Below are positions 1 to 7,404 of a stretch of DNA of 18,995 bases, piece by piece. Made by a program: the position numbers and the translations under genes. This DNA comes from Planctomycetales bacterium. Its GTDB lineage: Bacteria; Planctomycetota; Phycisphaerae; SM23-33. Under the pieces are notes generated by a model. It searched no databases and had not been told where the DNA came from. It saw only the letters and a program-made list of their open reading frames with translations. How positions within the stretch are numbered: the first letter of the stretch is position 1; every line of letters starts with the position of its first letter. The stretch covers positions 1 to 18,995 of the forward strand of contig DAOVLS010000007.1 in NCBI GenBank assembly GCA_030631125.1, given 5' to 3'.

Positions 1-17
1 ATGTGTAACGGGACATT

Positions 18-55
18 CCACGGCCAAGCTTCGCTTCGCTGCGCTTGACCGTGCC
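18..55. repeat. Palindromic intergenic repeat (REP-like)
   Basis: The arms at 19-29 (CACGGCCAAGC) and 43-53 (GCTTGACCGTG) are inverted copies with one mismatch. The 13-base loop carries the TTCGCTTCGC run. It lies upstream of the RACo-like gene and resembles the short, probably dispersed palindromes found between genes elsewhere in this window. It could act as an RNA hairpin at the end of an upstream transcript outside the window. Whether it recurs in the genome cannot be seen here. Confidence 0.5.
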
Positions 56-78
56 ACCCAATGTAGGATTTGTGGACT

Positions 79-1959
79 ATGAGTATGAGTGTGAAGGCAC
101 AAGGTGTTATCGAATTGCCCGGCCGTCGCATTGAATGCGAGGCGGACGTGCCGTCCCTGTTGACCGACCTGGTCTCCGGGGCCGGCGTGATTCTGAACGT
201 CGCCTGCGGCGGGGCGGGCACGTGCGGCGGGTGCGCTGTCGATGTCCTTACCGGGCGGTTCAGCGACCTTGACGGCGGCGACATTGCGATCGATGCCGGC
301 GAGGCCAGGCGTGTCCTCGCCTGCCGGACGCGCCTGCTGGGCGGCGAATTCCTGATCCGCATCCCACGTCACAGCCTTGTCTCTGCCGGCGAAAAAGTCG
401 TCATGGACTTCGCCCATACGCCGCCGAGGTCGCTCCGCCCGCCGGTCCGCAAGGAATATCTCCACCTGTCGAAACCCACGCTGCAGGACGCGCGAGGCGA
501 CCTCGAACGGATAATCGACGAACTGCACGCCCGTGGCTATGAAGGGACGATTCTCTCGTCGGTGCAACTCGCCCGCATCGCCGAAGGGGTTTGTCGAGCA
601 GGATACGAACTGACCGTTACCATCACCGGCGAGGATGGCGAATGGCGCCTGATTCGCATCGAGCCGGGCGATACGACCTCGGCGCTCTTCGCCGCAGCCG
701 TCGATGTCGGCACAACGACCGTCGTTGTCGCGCTGGTGGATTTGTTGGCAGGGAAAATCGTCGATGCCGCCAGCGGATACAATCAGCAGATCATCCGCTG
801 CGACGACGTCGCCAGCCGGATCAGTTACGCAAGCGACCCGCAGAAACTTTCCGAACTGCGAGGCCTGGTCGTCGAATCGACGGTCAACCGCCTCTTGAGT
901 CTGCTTGTTCGCAGGCATGGACTTCAGCAGGCGGACGTGTCGCACATGACCGTTTCGGGCAATACGATAATGTCGCACCTGTTTTGCGGAATATCACCGG
1001 CCGGAATGGGCGGCGTGCCGTTCGCGCCGGTAACTAATTTCCCTGGGCCTTATCTCGCCGGCTCGCTGGGTCTGGCGATGAACGGCGACGGACTGGTCGA
1101 TATCTTCCCATCGGCGGCAGGGTATATCGGCGGGGACATCACAGCCGACATGTACGTCTGCGGACTGACGACAGGACGGGAACTGACGGTGATTATCGAC
1201 ATCGGCACCAATGCCGAGATCGTCGTGGGCAATCGCGACCGCTCAATTGCCTGCGCCGCCCCGGCTGGTCCTGCCTTCGAGGGCAGCGGGCTGACCTGCG
1301 GGATGAGGGCGGCGGTCGGAGCGATTGACACGTTCGCACTGAAAGGGCTTGAATCCGAGCCGATATATAGCGTAATAGGCGACACAAAACCTACCGGCGT
1401 CTGCGGCAGCGGGTTGATCGACTTTGTCGCGCAGGCGTACCGCGCGGGCGTAATCTCACAGACCGGGCGATTCACGGATGAAGCCAAGGCCAAGTGTACT
1501 CGCATTGTCCGGGCCGACGACGGGATAACAGCCTACCAGATTGTTCCCGCCGACCGGACCGACGACGGGCTGCGCCCAATCCTCATCACCGAGCGCGACA
1601 TAGCGACGCTGCTCCAGGCAAAGGGCGTTATCTTCGCCGCCCTCCAGATAGCAATGAAGCATTTCGGAGCGGATTTCGATGAGATAGAGCAGTTTTATCT
1701 TGCCGGCGGATTCGCAAAACACATCGACCCGGAAAACTGCGTGGCGATGGGACTGCTGCCCGACATCGACCGCGGGAAGTACACCTTCATCGGCAACGGC
1801 TCATTGGCCGGCGCGTTCGTGGCGCTGCTGGATGAAGAGGTGCGAACGAAACTTCCACACATAGCCGCCGCCCCGACAACAATCGAATTGAACCTCGACG
1901 AGGATTTTCAAAACGCCTACATAATGGCGATGCTCTTGCCTGCCAATGATGACGAATAG
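79..1959 (+). CDS. RACo-like 2Fe-2S/ASKHA reductive activator of corrinoid proteins
   Basis: This 626-residue protein probably uses ATP and a low-potential electron to reduce inactive Co(II) corrinoid of methyltransferase systems back to Co(I), in the cytoplasm. The N-terminal ferredoxin-like domain (about 1-100) has the plant-type 2Fe-2S spacing C43, C49, C52, C82 (CX5CX2CX29C). After a linker (about 105-200) comes an ASKHA (actin/Hsp70-like) ATPase region: DVGTTTVVV at 209-217, VSGNT at 292-296, DIGTNAEIV at 374-382, GPAFEGSG at 397-404, and AGGFAKHID near the C-terminus. Length and domain order match RACo/DUF4445 proteins. The start at 79 is preceded by AGGA (65-68, 10-nt gap); an in-frame TTG at 70 or ATG at 85 is less likely. 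An MttB-superfamily methyltransferase at 12588-14060 is a plausible client system. No corrinoid protein gene lies in the window. The family is clear; the exact partner is inferred. Confidence 0.9.
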   Translation: MSMSVKAQGVIELPGRRIECEADVPSLLTDLVSGAGVILNVACGGAGTCGGCAVDVLTGRFSDLDGGDIAIDAGEARRVLACRTRLLGGEFLIRIPRHSLVSAGEKVVMDFAHTPPRSLRPPVRKEYLHLSKPTLQDARGDLERIIDELHARGYEGTILSSVQLARIAEGVCRAGYELTVTITGEDGEWRLIRIEPGDTTSALFAAAVDVGTTTVVVALVDLLAGKIVDAASGYNQQIIRCDDVASRISYASDPQKLSELRGLVVESTVNRLLSLLVRRHGLQQADVSHMTVSGNTIMSHLFCGISPAGMGGVPFAPVTNFPGPYLAGSLGLAMNGDGLVDIFPSAAGYIGGDITADMYVCGLTTGRELTVIIDIGTNAEIVVGNRDRSIACAAPAGPAFEGSGLTCGMRAAVGAIDTFALKGLESEPIYSVIGDTKPTGVCGSGLIDFVAQAYRAGVISQTGRFTDEAKAKCTRIVRADDGITAYQIVPADRTDDGLRPILITERDIATLLQAKGVIFAALQIAMKHFGADFDEIEQFYLAGGFAKHIDPENCVAMGLLPDIDRGKYTFIGNGSLAGAFVALLDEEVRTKLPHIAAAPTTIELNLDEDFQNAYIMAMLLPANDDE

Positions 1960-1960
1960 G

Positions 1961-3373
1961 TCAATTCTTCGATTCAGATGCGCGATACGTTGCCTTGTTT
2001 CGTTCCCACCACTGCTGCCATTTTCGGATGATTTCGGATTTCTCTTTCGGCGTCGCAGCGGCACGGTAGGCCCATTTCTTCTTCGTCAGCGTGCAGAGCG
2101 TCGCGGCGACGGCTTCGGCGGCGTTGTCGCCTTTGAGGGTCATCGCTGCGATGAGGGCGTCGATGGTCGCCGGCGACTTGTCGCCGACGTATCCGACAGC
2201 CCGTGCAGCCCGCCGGCGTATCATCGCATTATCATCGCGGAGCAGTTTCAGCAGTATGGGCAGGTGCGATTTGTCGGGCCTGCCGGCGGCAATGGTCTCA
2301 ACAACCGCCGCCCGTGCCTTCCACTGCGGACTATCGACCCCCGCCGTCAGAAGCGCCGCCGGGGCGGACTTGCGGAACTTCAAATATCCCATAATCGCCC
2401 ATGCCGTCAGCATCGGGTCTTTACCGCCGATGGCCCGCTCATTCAGCGCCTTGTCGAACTTTGCGTTTTTGGCGCGCAGGCCGTGATAGGCTGCCACGTG
2501 GCGGATGCCCGCAGTCGAATCGGTCAGGCACTCGATAAGCACGTCGGCTGCGTCCTTTCCGCCGATCCCCGCCAGCGCGGTAGCGGCCCACATACGGGCG
2601 AACCCCTTCGCACGACCGTCGTGAACCACTGCAATGAGCGCCGGGACAGCGTGTTCGCCCATCCGAACCGCGTCGGCGCAAGCAGCCTTGGCGCTGAAGG
2701 CGTCCTTTTTCATCCTCGCCGACAGATCGACCAGCAACCGCTTCCGCGTGTCGGCCGGCAGGCGCGAAAAATCGCCCACGCCCAGCGAAACCCTGATCAT
2801 CCTGCCTTCCAGCAGCAGCGTCCCTTCACGCCCGCGGTCGAGATATACAACGCACTTGACCTTCACCGTCCCCGGTCGGAGCACGTCGGCGACCTTGCCA
2901 GCCGGAAGCCTGGCCCGGACCTCGCCGGCGACAATCTGGACGGGATAACCGTCCTTGACCTTCAGGCCTCGCATGTAGGAAAAAACCTCAAGCCCGCTTA
3001 TGTCAAAAGCCGGCAGGTGCAGGACCTTGCCGGGGGCAATCCTGCCCGTCCACTTCGCAACGCCGGCGGCGGGCCTGATTTTCCCGGTGTAATAGATGTT
3101 TGTCTTCTGCGCGATTAGCAGGTAGCCGAACAGTTGCTCCCTGCCGCCGAGCGACGCCGGCACGACGCCGGTATTGCGAAAGGCGATGTCCAGTTTCAAT
3201 TGTCGGGTGAGGGACCACTCGCCCGCGTCGTCGGCCGAGACGCTCAATCCCGCCTTACTCCGACCCCATTGGCGCCGGGCTGGCGCAGTCGCGGTAGCCG
3301 GCGCGGATGTCGGCATGGGAGACTCACCTGCCGCGAAAACCATAGCCGCCAGAATAATCATCTTTGTGTACAT
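1961..3373 (-). CDS. Exported HEAT-repeat protein of unknown function
   Basis: The 470-residue product begins with a likely signal peptide (MYTKMIILAAMVFAAG), followed by a Pro/Ala/Thr-rich stretch to about residue 34, so export is likely. The middle (about 40-200) is beta-rich and resembles no family I recognise. The C-terminal half (about 210-440) holds HEAT-type helical repeats, with segments such as AVPALIAVVHDG, AADVLIECLTDS, HLPILLKLLRDDNAMIRRRA and ATIDALIAAM. HEAT repeats usually serve protein binding, and no catalytic motif is visible. The gene converges on the RACo-like gene with one base between the two stop codons and no terminator between them, so antisense read-through is possible. 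Its start is divergent from the YggS-type gene. The function is not inferable beyond a scaffold or binding role. Confidence 0.82.
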   Translation of the reverse strand: MYTKMIILAAMVFAAGESPMPTSAPATATAPARRQWGRSKAGLSVSADDAGEWSLTRQLKLDIAFRNTGVVPASLGGREQLFGYLLIAQKTNIYYTGKIRPAAGVAKWTGRIAPGKVLHLPAFDISGLEVFSYMRGLKVKDGYPVQIVAGEVRARLPAGKVADVLRPGTVKVKCVVYLDRGREGTLLLEGRMIRVSLGVGDFSRLPADTRKRLLVDLSARMKKDAFSAKAACADAVRMGEHAVPALIAVVHDGRAKGFARMWAATALAGIGGKDAADVLIECLTDSTAGIRHVAAYHGLRAKNAKFDKALNERAIGGKDPMLTAWAIMGYLKFRKSAPAALLTAGVDSPQWKARAAVVETIAAGRPDKSHLPILLKLLRDDNAMIRRRAARAVGYVGDKSPATIDALIAAMTLKGDNAAEAVAATLCTLTKKKWAYRAAATPKEKSEIIRKWQQWWERNKATYRASESKN

Positions 3374-3478
3374 GGTGCATCAATGTTAATCAACGGTATG
3401 CGAAACGGCAAGCCGTTCGACGATGCTCACGACAAGCTGGCTTGTTAGATGAGGCGAGATTTGTTAACCTTCGAGACT

Positions 3479-4204
3479 ATGGCTGTTCCTCGTAAGAGAA
3501 TTATCGACAACCTCCGGCGTGTCCGGGACAACATCGCCGCCGCCGCAGAACGCGCCGGACGTGAACCCGGCGGGATTCAACTTCTCGTCGTTACCAAGGC
3601 CGCCGACATCGAGGATGTCAAAACCCTCATCGACCTGGGCGTTGTGGACCTCGGCGAGAACCGCGCCAGGCAACTTATCGAACGCGCCGAGGAGATATCC
3701 GCCTGGCTGGGACGAAAGAAAAAGCAATTACCGGAGCCGGTCCGCTGGCACATGATAGGGCATCTCCAGCGGAACAAGGTCAGGAGCATCCTGCCCGCCG
3801 CTTCGATGATTCATTCGGTCGATACGCTCCGCCTGGCCGAGGAGATCGACCACCGGGCCGAGCAGGCCGGGCTTCTCGCCGATATTCTGCTGGAGGTCAA
3901 CTGTTCTGCTGAGCCGCAGAAGTATGGCGTCGCCGTCGGGGCGGTGGCGCACATGGTCGATCAAATCTCCACGATGGAGCACGTCCGCCTGGCCGGGCTG
4001 ATGACAATGGCCGCACTGTCCGCCGACCCCGAAAAGGCCCGCCCGACCTTCGTCCGACTCCGCGAACTGTTCGAGGACATGCGACGCGAAAAAATCGGCG
4101 GAAACGATTTCCGACACCTCTCGATGGGAATGAGCCAGGATTACGAATCAGCCGTAGAAGAAGGCGCAACCATCCTCCGAATAGGCACGGCGCTGTTTGA
4201 ATGA
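3479..4204 (+). CDS. YggS/PLPBP-family pyridoxal phosphate homeostasis protein
   Basis: This 241-residue protein is a single-domain, fold-type III PLP-binding protein of the YggS/PROSC/YBL036C family, which buffers free PLP and affects amino- and keto-acid metabolism. Visible hallmarks are LLVVTK with the PLP lysine at K40, LGENRAR, WHMIGHLQRNKVR, IHSVDTLRLAEEI, AGLMTMA, and the C-terminal phosphate-binding stretch LSMGMSQDYESAVEEGATILRIGTALF. I chose ATG 3479 because it puts the N-terminus where bacterial homologues begin (IIDNLRRVRDNIAAAAERAGR). ATG 3449 would add ten residues. Neither start has a clear Shine-Dalgarno sequence. The gene stands alone, divergent from the HEAT protein, and its stop codon touches the left copy of the 29-bp repeat. 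Confidence 0.93.
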   Translation: MAVPRKRIIDNLRRVRDNIAAAAERAGREPGGIQLLVVTKAADIEDVKTLIDLGVVDLGENRARQLIERAEEISAWLGRKKKQLPEPVRWHMIGHLQRNKVRSILPAASMIHSVDTLRLAEEIDHRAEQAGLLADILLEVNCSAEPQKYGVAVGAVAHMVDQISTMEHVRLAGLMTMAALSADPEKARPTFVRLRELFEDMRREKIGGNDFRHLSMGMSQDYESAVEEGATILRIGTALFE

Positions 4205-4232
4205 CCGCAGAGGCACAGAGAATACAGAGAAT
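4204..4232 (+). repeat. 29-bp repeat, left copy (CAGAGGCACAGAG core)
   Basis: The core CAGAGGCACAGAG (4208-4220) is followed by CAGAGAAT (4225-4232). The 29 bp match the reverse complement of 6603-6631 at 24 of 29 positions. It begins at the last base of the YggS-family stop codon and ends 20 bp before the HicB start. Read along the upstream gene, both copies follow a stop codon in the same relative orientation. This suggests either a 3'-end-associated dispersed repeat or borders of an inserted segment. Confidence 0.7.
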
Positions 4233-4252
4233 ATAAAATTAGATAAATAACG

Positions 4253-4474
4253 ATGAGTGATTACCACATTAACATCTTTTACAGCGAGGAGGACGGCGGG
4301 TATATCGCTGACATCCCCGACCTGGAGTCGTGCTCTGCCTTTGGCGCGACACCGGAAGAGGCGCTGGCCGAAGTAGAAAAAGTCAAGGACGCCTGGCTCC
4401 AAGCCGCACGCGATGCCGATAAACCAATCCCGCCGCCTCGCTATCGCCCTGCAATCTATCAGATTTCTCATTGA
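4253..4474 (+). CDS. Solitary HicB-family antitoxin-like protein
   Basis: This 73-residue protein has the HicB/UPF0150 partial RNase H-like fold signature: YHINIFYSEEDGGYIADIPDLESCSAFGATPEEALAEVEKVKDAWL. The pattern is a beta-hairpin, a D-x-P-x-L turn, and a helix whose EEALAE segment is typical. HicB antitoxins bind and block HicA mRNA interferases. No HicA-like gene precedes or follows it: only 48 nt lie upstream and the next gene is unrelated. No C-terminal DNA-binding domain is present, so this is the short type often found as an orphan. No Shine-Dalgarno is visible before ATG 4253, and the upstream region is A/T-rich (TATAAA at 4232-4237). A role as a stand-alone regulator or a remnant of a toxin-antitoxin pair is inferred. 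Confidence 0.85.
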   Translation: MSDYHINIFYSEEDGGYIADIPDLESCSAFGATPEEALAEVEKVKDAWLQAARDADKPIPPPRYRPAIYQISH

Positions 4475-4542
4475 ATGCTTTGGTGGCAGACAACATGGTC
4501 TGCCATGGGTGTAAAAACAACGCTTTAATAAAGGAGCCAGAG

Positions 4543-5772
4543 ATGAAGGCAGAATGTCCGATATGCAAGAAGCCGTTGTCATTTCATGAGAGTGCTTTTG
4601 GCAAGAGAGGTCGTTGTCAATCCTGCGGGGCTGCGCTCATTATTAACAACGATGGGCGTGTGAGCGCCGACCTGGAGAATTCAATGACCCAACGAGGAAA
4701 AACAGCCTCACTTGACAAGCAGAGTCGTGAGCGCAGCAGCACCGCAAGGACCATTCGCCGATGGTCTTACGCGCTGGCAGCGGGGATTGTCTGCCTGGTT
4801 GCAGGCTTCGTTGTGGGGCTCGTCGTAATGAATGGCACGAGCGAAGAATTGCAAGAAACTAGGCGAATGGTTGATGAAGCGAAACGCATAGCAACCGCTG
4901 CCAACGAAAGGATAAAGAGTCTAGAGGGAAAGATCGCCCTTCTTCCCAAGCGTCCGGAGATGCCAAAAACGATTTGCGCCGAGCGTTTCGAATTGGTAGG
5001 CAAGACAGGAAAGACTCTTGTCGTGATTGGTGCTACGTCCAAAGGAGATCCTGCCGTATCTCTTTATGGCATAGATGGCGACAAACGCGCATCACTGGCC
5101 ATACGACCTGATGGCACTCCCGTTCTCTCCCTTCTTCACAAAAGCACAGCCTCATTTGCCAAACGAGGCGTGGACAGAAAGTCTGGAGTTGAGATTGGGG
5201 TATCTTCTGATGGCAGTCCTTGGCTGACCATGTACGGGTCAATGGGTATGAAATGTGCCTCGCTGACTGTTTCGAATGGGGGAGACCGTTCTGAATTAAC
5301 CCTAGGTGCTGGTCGTGTTTCAATAAGTACATCCGATGAGAAAGCAAGTTTTCAGCTCGGGGGACTCTTTGGCACGAGTATATTTCTTGACGCTGGCCTT
5401 GCAGCCGACAATGCAGGACTAACCATGACATATCTACCTCCGCCTAGCGACAGGCCCGTTGAACGGATGCAATTGCTTCTGGCTGGGAAAGTTGATATGT
5501 CAAAGATACAAACGCGTGCTCATTTGGGCTTGAGAAATGATGGCTCACCGTCTTTGTGGTTGGCTGACAAGAAGAGCAAGCGTCGCTTTAATCTTGCAGT
5601 CTTTCCGTCCGGTACGCCATTCTTGGTGCTGAACGATGCTAATGAAAATAGCGTCACTCACCTTACTACCGGTCCAGATGGATCGCTAATATTACTGCGC
5701 GGCCGCAAAGCATTCATGGCAATAATCGACAAGGACAAAAAAATATTGCATACTTGGCCCTCAGGTCGTTAG
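4543..5772 (+). CDS. Zinc-ribbon/transmembrane protein with C-terminal beta repeats, function unknown
   Basis: ATG 4543 is chosen because AAGGAG at 4531-4536 sits 6 nt upstream. It gives 409 residues starting MKAECPICKKPLSF. A zinc ribbon at the N-terminus uses C5, C8, C25, C28. A Ser/Arg-rich linker leads to one transmembrane helix (about 76-96, ALAAGIVCLVAGFVVGLVVM), then a charged helix likely to be coiled coil (about 100-133). The rest (about 148-405) is beta-rich, with loose repeats of about 20 residues shaped like G-x-P-x-L-x-L...G..RA.L (for example GDPAVSLYGIDGDKRASLAI and DGSPSLWLADKKSKRRFNLAV), suggesting a beta-solenoid or sandwich stalk. The zinc ribbon is probably cytosolic and the repeat domain outside the membrane. 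Its DNA looks more A/T-rich than the flanking genes. I do not know a function; signalling or envelope roles are guesses. Confidence 0.78.
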   Translation: MKAECPICKKPLSFHESAFGKRGRCQSCGAALIINNDGRVSADLENSMTQRGKTASLDKQSRERSSTARTIRRWSYALAAGIVCLVAGFVVGLVVMNGTSEELQETRRMVDEAKRIATAANERIKSLEGKIALLPKRPEMPKTICAERFELVGKTGKTLVVIGATSKGDPAVSLYGIDGDKRASLAIRPDGTPVLSLLHKSTASFAKRGVDRKSGVEIGVSSDGSPWLTMYGSMGMKCASLTVSNGGDRSELTLGAGRVSISTSDEKASFQLGGLFGTSIFLDAGLAADNAGLTMTYLPPPSDRPVERMQLLLAGKVDMSKIQTRAHLGLRNDGSPSLWLADKKSKRRFNLAVFPSGTPFLVLNDANENSVTHLTTGPDGSLILLRGRKAFMAIIDKDKKILHTWPSGR

Positions 5773-5787
5773 GTTAATTAATGGCTT

Positions 5788-5866
5788 GTCCGATTCTAGA
5801 AAGGTCGGACTCCGCGTCCCGAAGGGATAGGACGTAGTATCGTGGCCTCACAAACCACGATTTGTT
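5788..5866 (+). terminator. Hairpin cluster, possible terminator between convergent genes
   Basis: Three short hairpins follow the zinc-ribbon/TM gene: GTCCGA 5788-5793 with TCGGAC 5805-5810; TCCC-GAA-GGGA at 5817-5827; and ATCGTGG 5839-5845 with CCACGAT 5855-5861, the last followed by TTTGTT. The final one is the most terminator-like on the + strand. They lie between convergent genes, so they may serve both strands. The T-run is weak. Confidence 0.4.
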
Positions 5867-5898
5867 AACCGTCATTGTGACTTCTGTACCCCCAAACT

Positions 5899-6588
5899 CT
5901 AACATCTATCCCCTTCTTGTTGTTTGCACCGCAACATCGGCTTATGAATATACTCGTTGTGAAGGCGAGAGAATACTACCCAGCACTTGGGCACAAATAT
6001 TAGGCACCAGTTAAGCAACTGTCCGGCATTATCGTCGATACGCTTTCCCCTGTGGACGATCTGGTTGCGCACTTTCGCAAGCCTTAGGTAGTTTTTGTAG
6101 AAAGATTCCGCTTCTTTGTTCCCCAGCACCCTGACCAGCATTTCGTGCCATGAAACATGGTATAAACGCTTCAGGGCCAAGTTGGTAGCCTTACGTGAGC
6201 GAATATTGTAAAGATATTTCCAGATGCGATCCTCTTTGTCCTTCGTTTCGTTGAAAGGCACACCAATCCAGTTCAGTTCCGGGTCCAGCCAGACGGTACC
6301 CCAAAACATCAAGTGAAAGACCGAGGCCTCGAAATACATCGCATCAACGACATGGGCAAGTTCTACCCTTTGTTCGTTCCACATGGCTACCTCGTCACGC
6401 CATAACTCGAGGAGTTCGCGATCCGGCCAACTGGCGTAACCAGAAACTTGATTTCCGCATGCGGGACATGTCTGCCCTATGTGAATATCTGTACCAACGT
6501 ATTGGCAGTGACCGCACTGGTGGTACGGGCTTTCCGGCGGCGTCAGGGGTCGCTCATCCTTAATGGTAATTGGCAAAGGAATAGTCAT
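5899..6588 (-). CDS. Zinc-ribbon protein with HEPN-like RX4H motif
   Basis: Starting at ATG 6588 gives 229 residues (MTIPLPITIKDERP). Upstream in-frame codons run through the 29-bp repeat and into the DJ-1 gene, so the longer reading is rejected. A zinc ribbon near the N-terminus uses C25, C28, C41, C44. The remainder is predicted mostly helical. Near the C-terminus it carries LAKVRNQIVHRGKRI, where R174-N175...H179 fits the RX4H (RNxxxH) motif of HEPN-domain RNases and related binding domains. HEPN proteins are common in toxin-antitoxin, anti-phage and RNA-processing systems, but many such small proteins have no known role. No Shine-Dalgarno is evident. It follows the DJ-1 gene on the same strand, 49 bp on, with the right copy of the 29-bp repeat between. 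RNase activity is inferred from the motif alone. Confidence 0.65.
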   Translation of the reverse strand: MTIPLPITIKDERPLTPPESPYHQCGHCQYVGTDIHIGQTCPACGNQVSGYASWPDRELLELWRDEVAMWNEQRVELAHVVDAMYFEASVFHLMFWGTVWLDPELNWIGVPFNETKDKEDRIWKYLYNIRSRKATNLALKRLYHVSWHEMLVRVLGNKEAESFYKNYLRLAKVRNQIVHRGKRIDDNAGQLLNWCLIFVPKCWVVFSRLHNEYIHKPMLRCKQQEGDRC

Positions 6589-6602
6589 TTGTAACAACTC
6601 AA

Positions 6603-6631
6603 ATTCTCTGCGTCCTCTGTGCCTCTGTGGC
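6603..6631 (-). repeat. 29-bp repeat, right (inverted) copy
   Basis: This is an inverted copy of 4204-4232 (24 of 29 identical), with the core CTCTGTGCCTCTG on the + strand. It starts 6 bp past the DJ-1/PfpI stop codon, read on the minus strand, and lies just upstream of the HEPN-like gene start at 6588. Together with the left copy it frames a 2.4-kb segment. Confidence 0.7.
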
Positions 6632-6637
6632 AGTCTT

Positions 6638-7156
6638 TTACGAAAGCGCCTTGATAATCGCCTTGCAGAAGACGGGCAGGTCGTTGGGCGTGCGGGCGGT
6701 GATGACGTTGCCGTCGATGACACATTCCTTATCCACCCAGTCGGCCCCGGCGTTAATCATGTCGTGCCTGATGGCGATGAACGAAGTGGCCCGCCGGCCT
6801 TCCAGCGCGTCGGTGCAGCAGAGCATCCATCCGCCGTGGCAAATGGCTGCCAGGACGATCTTCGCCTCGGCGCACTGCTGAATGAAGCGGATCATTGATT
6901 TATCCCGGCGCATGAAGTCCGGCGCCCAGCCGCCGGGGATAATCACGGCGTCAAAATCCCCGCCGGCCACATCACCGGCGGCTTTGTCCGAAACGCACGG
7001 ATAACCCAGTTTCGACGGATACGTAGCGCCGGCTTCTGGGGCGACCAGCACGACCTCGGCCCCTTCTTCGGCGAACCGATAATACGGATACCACACTTCC
7101 AGTTCCTGATATGCCTGGTCGAGCATGATCGCGATTTTTTTATCCTGGAGTTCCAT
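6638..7156 (-). CDS. DJ-1/PfpI-family protein (class I glutamine amidotransferase-like)
   Basis: The 172-residue product is a full-length member of the PfpI/YhbO/DJ-1 group, whose members have been linked to protein deglycation, glyoxalase-type chemistry, chaperone or peptidase activity under stress. The nucleophile elbow AAICHGGWML has C106 followed by H107. The acidic partner is probably in the N-terminal DQAYQELE segment (E18 or E20). VIIPGGWAPD (71-80) is the usual family stretch before the nucleophile. The start is supported by GGAGAAAGGA at 7164-7173, 7 nt upstream. A TATACT -10-like hexamer lies at 7178-7183 on the minus strand. No N-terminal signal is present, so it is cytoplasmic. 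The precise reaction cannot be told from sequence. Confidence 0.92.
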   Translation of the reverse strand: MELQDKKIAIMLDQAYQELEVWYPYYRFAEEGAEVVLVAPEAGATYPSKLGYPCVSDKAAGDVAGGDFDAVIIPGGWAPDFMRRDKSMIRFIQQCAEAKIVLAAICHGGWMLCCTDALEGRRATSFIAIRHDMINAGADWVDKECVIDGNVITARTPNDLPVFCKAIIKALS

Positions 7157-7226
7157 TGTTTGTTCCTTTCTCCGAAGAGTATAAGCAGTTTAGAAAAACT
7201 TTCACAGTGATCGACACTTTTTATGC

Positions 7227-7378
7227 TTTGTAACAGGCCCCCGCTTTAGCGGGGGTACACAGGGGTTATTTATATCATCCCCTTTCTCTCTTTCTCACCC
7301 CCAGGGGGCGGGAAAGAGAGAAAGGGGGAGGATAGGCGAGCCTTGACCACCCCCGCTAAAGCGGGGGCCTGTTACAAA
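7227..7378. repeat. 152-bp nested palindromic element (MITE-like)
   Basis: Perfect 30-bp inverted repeats lie at 7227-7256 and 7349-7378. Each contains its own hairpin, CCCCCGCTTTAGCGGGGG at 7238-7255 and its mirror at 7350-7367. Between them a second perfect 16-bp inverted pair (7279-7294 with 7312-7327, CCCCTTTCTCTCTTTC) encloses a C-run/G-run core at 7298-7308. The whole element can fold into a long cruciform or several hairpins. It carries no open reading frame. No clean target-site duplication is seen (flanks ttatgc and acagaa). It sits between the DJ-1 promoter region and the tRNA promoter. A non-autonomous transposable element is the best guess; a transcriptional insulator is also possible. 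Confidence 0.75.
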
Positions 7379-7404
7379 ACAGAATGATGCGTCCCTAAAG
7401 TCTC

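Noticed and set aside
1946..3118. Long + frame (390 codons) antisense to the HEAT-repeat gene
   Set aside because: It is read opposite a gene with a signal peptide and HEAT repeats, its translation is Arg-rich with no recognisable domain, and it overlaps the end of the RACo-like gene.
3404..3445. Two small hairpins (AACGGC/GCCGTT and ACAAGC/GCTTGT) between the divergent HEAT and YggS genes
   Set aside because: Stems of only 5-6 bp with tiny loops; no evidence for an operator or attenuator beyond chance.
6589..6723. N-terminal extension of the HEPN-like gene
   Set aside because: The extra 45 residues are translated from the 29-bp repeat and the 3' end of the DJ-1 gene; they are Arg/Ser/Pro-rich and unlike the rest.
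7227..7378. CRISPR array
   Set aside because: The repeats are inverted and nested, not regularly spaced direct repeats, and no cas genes are present.
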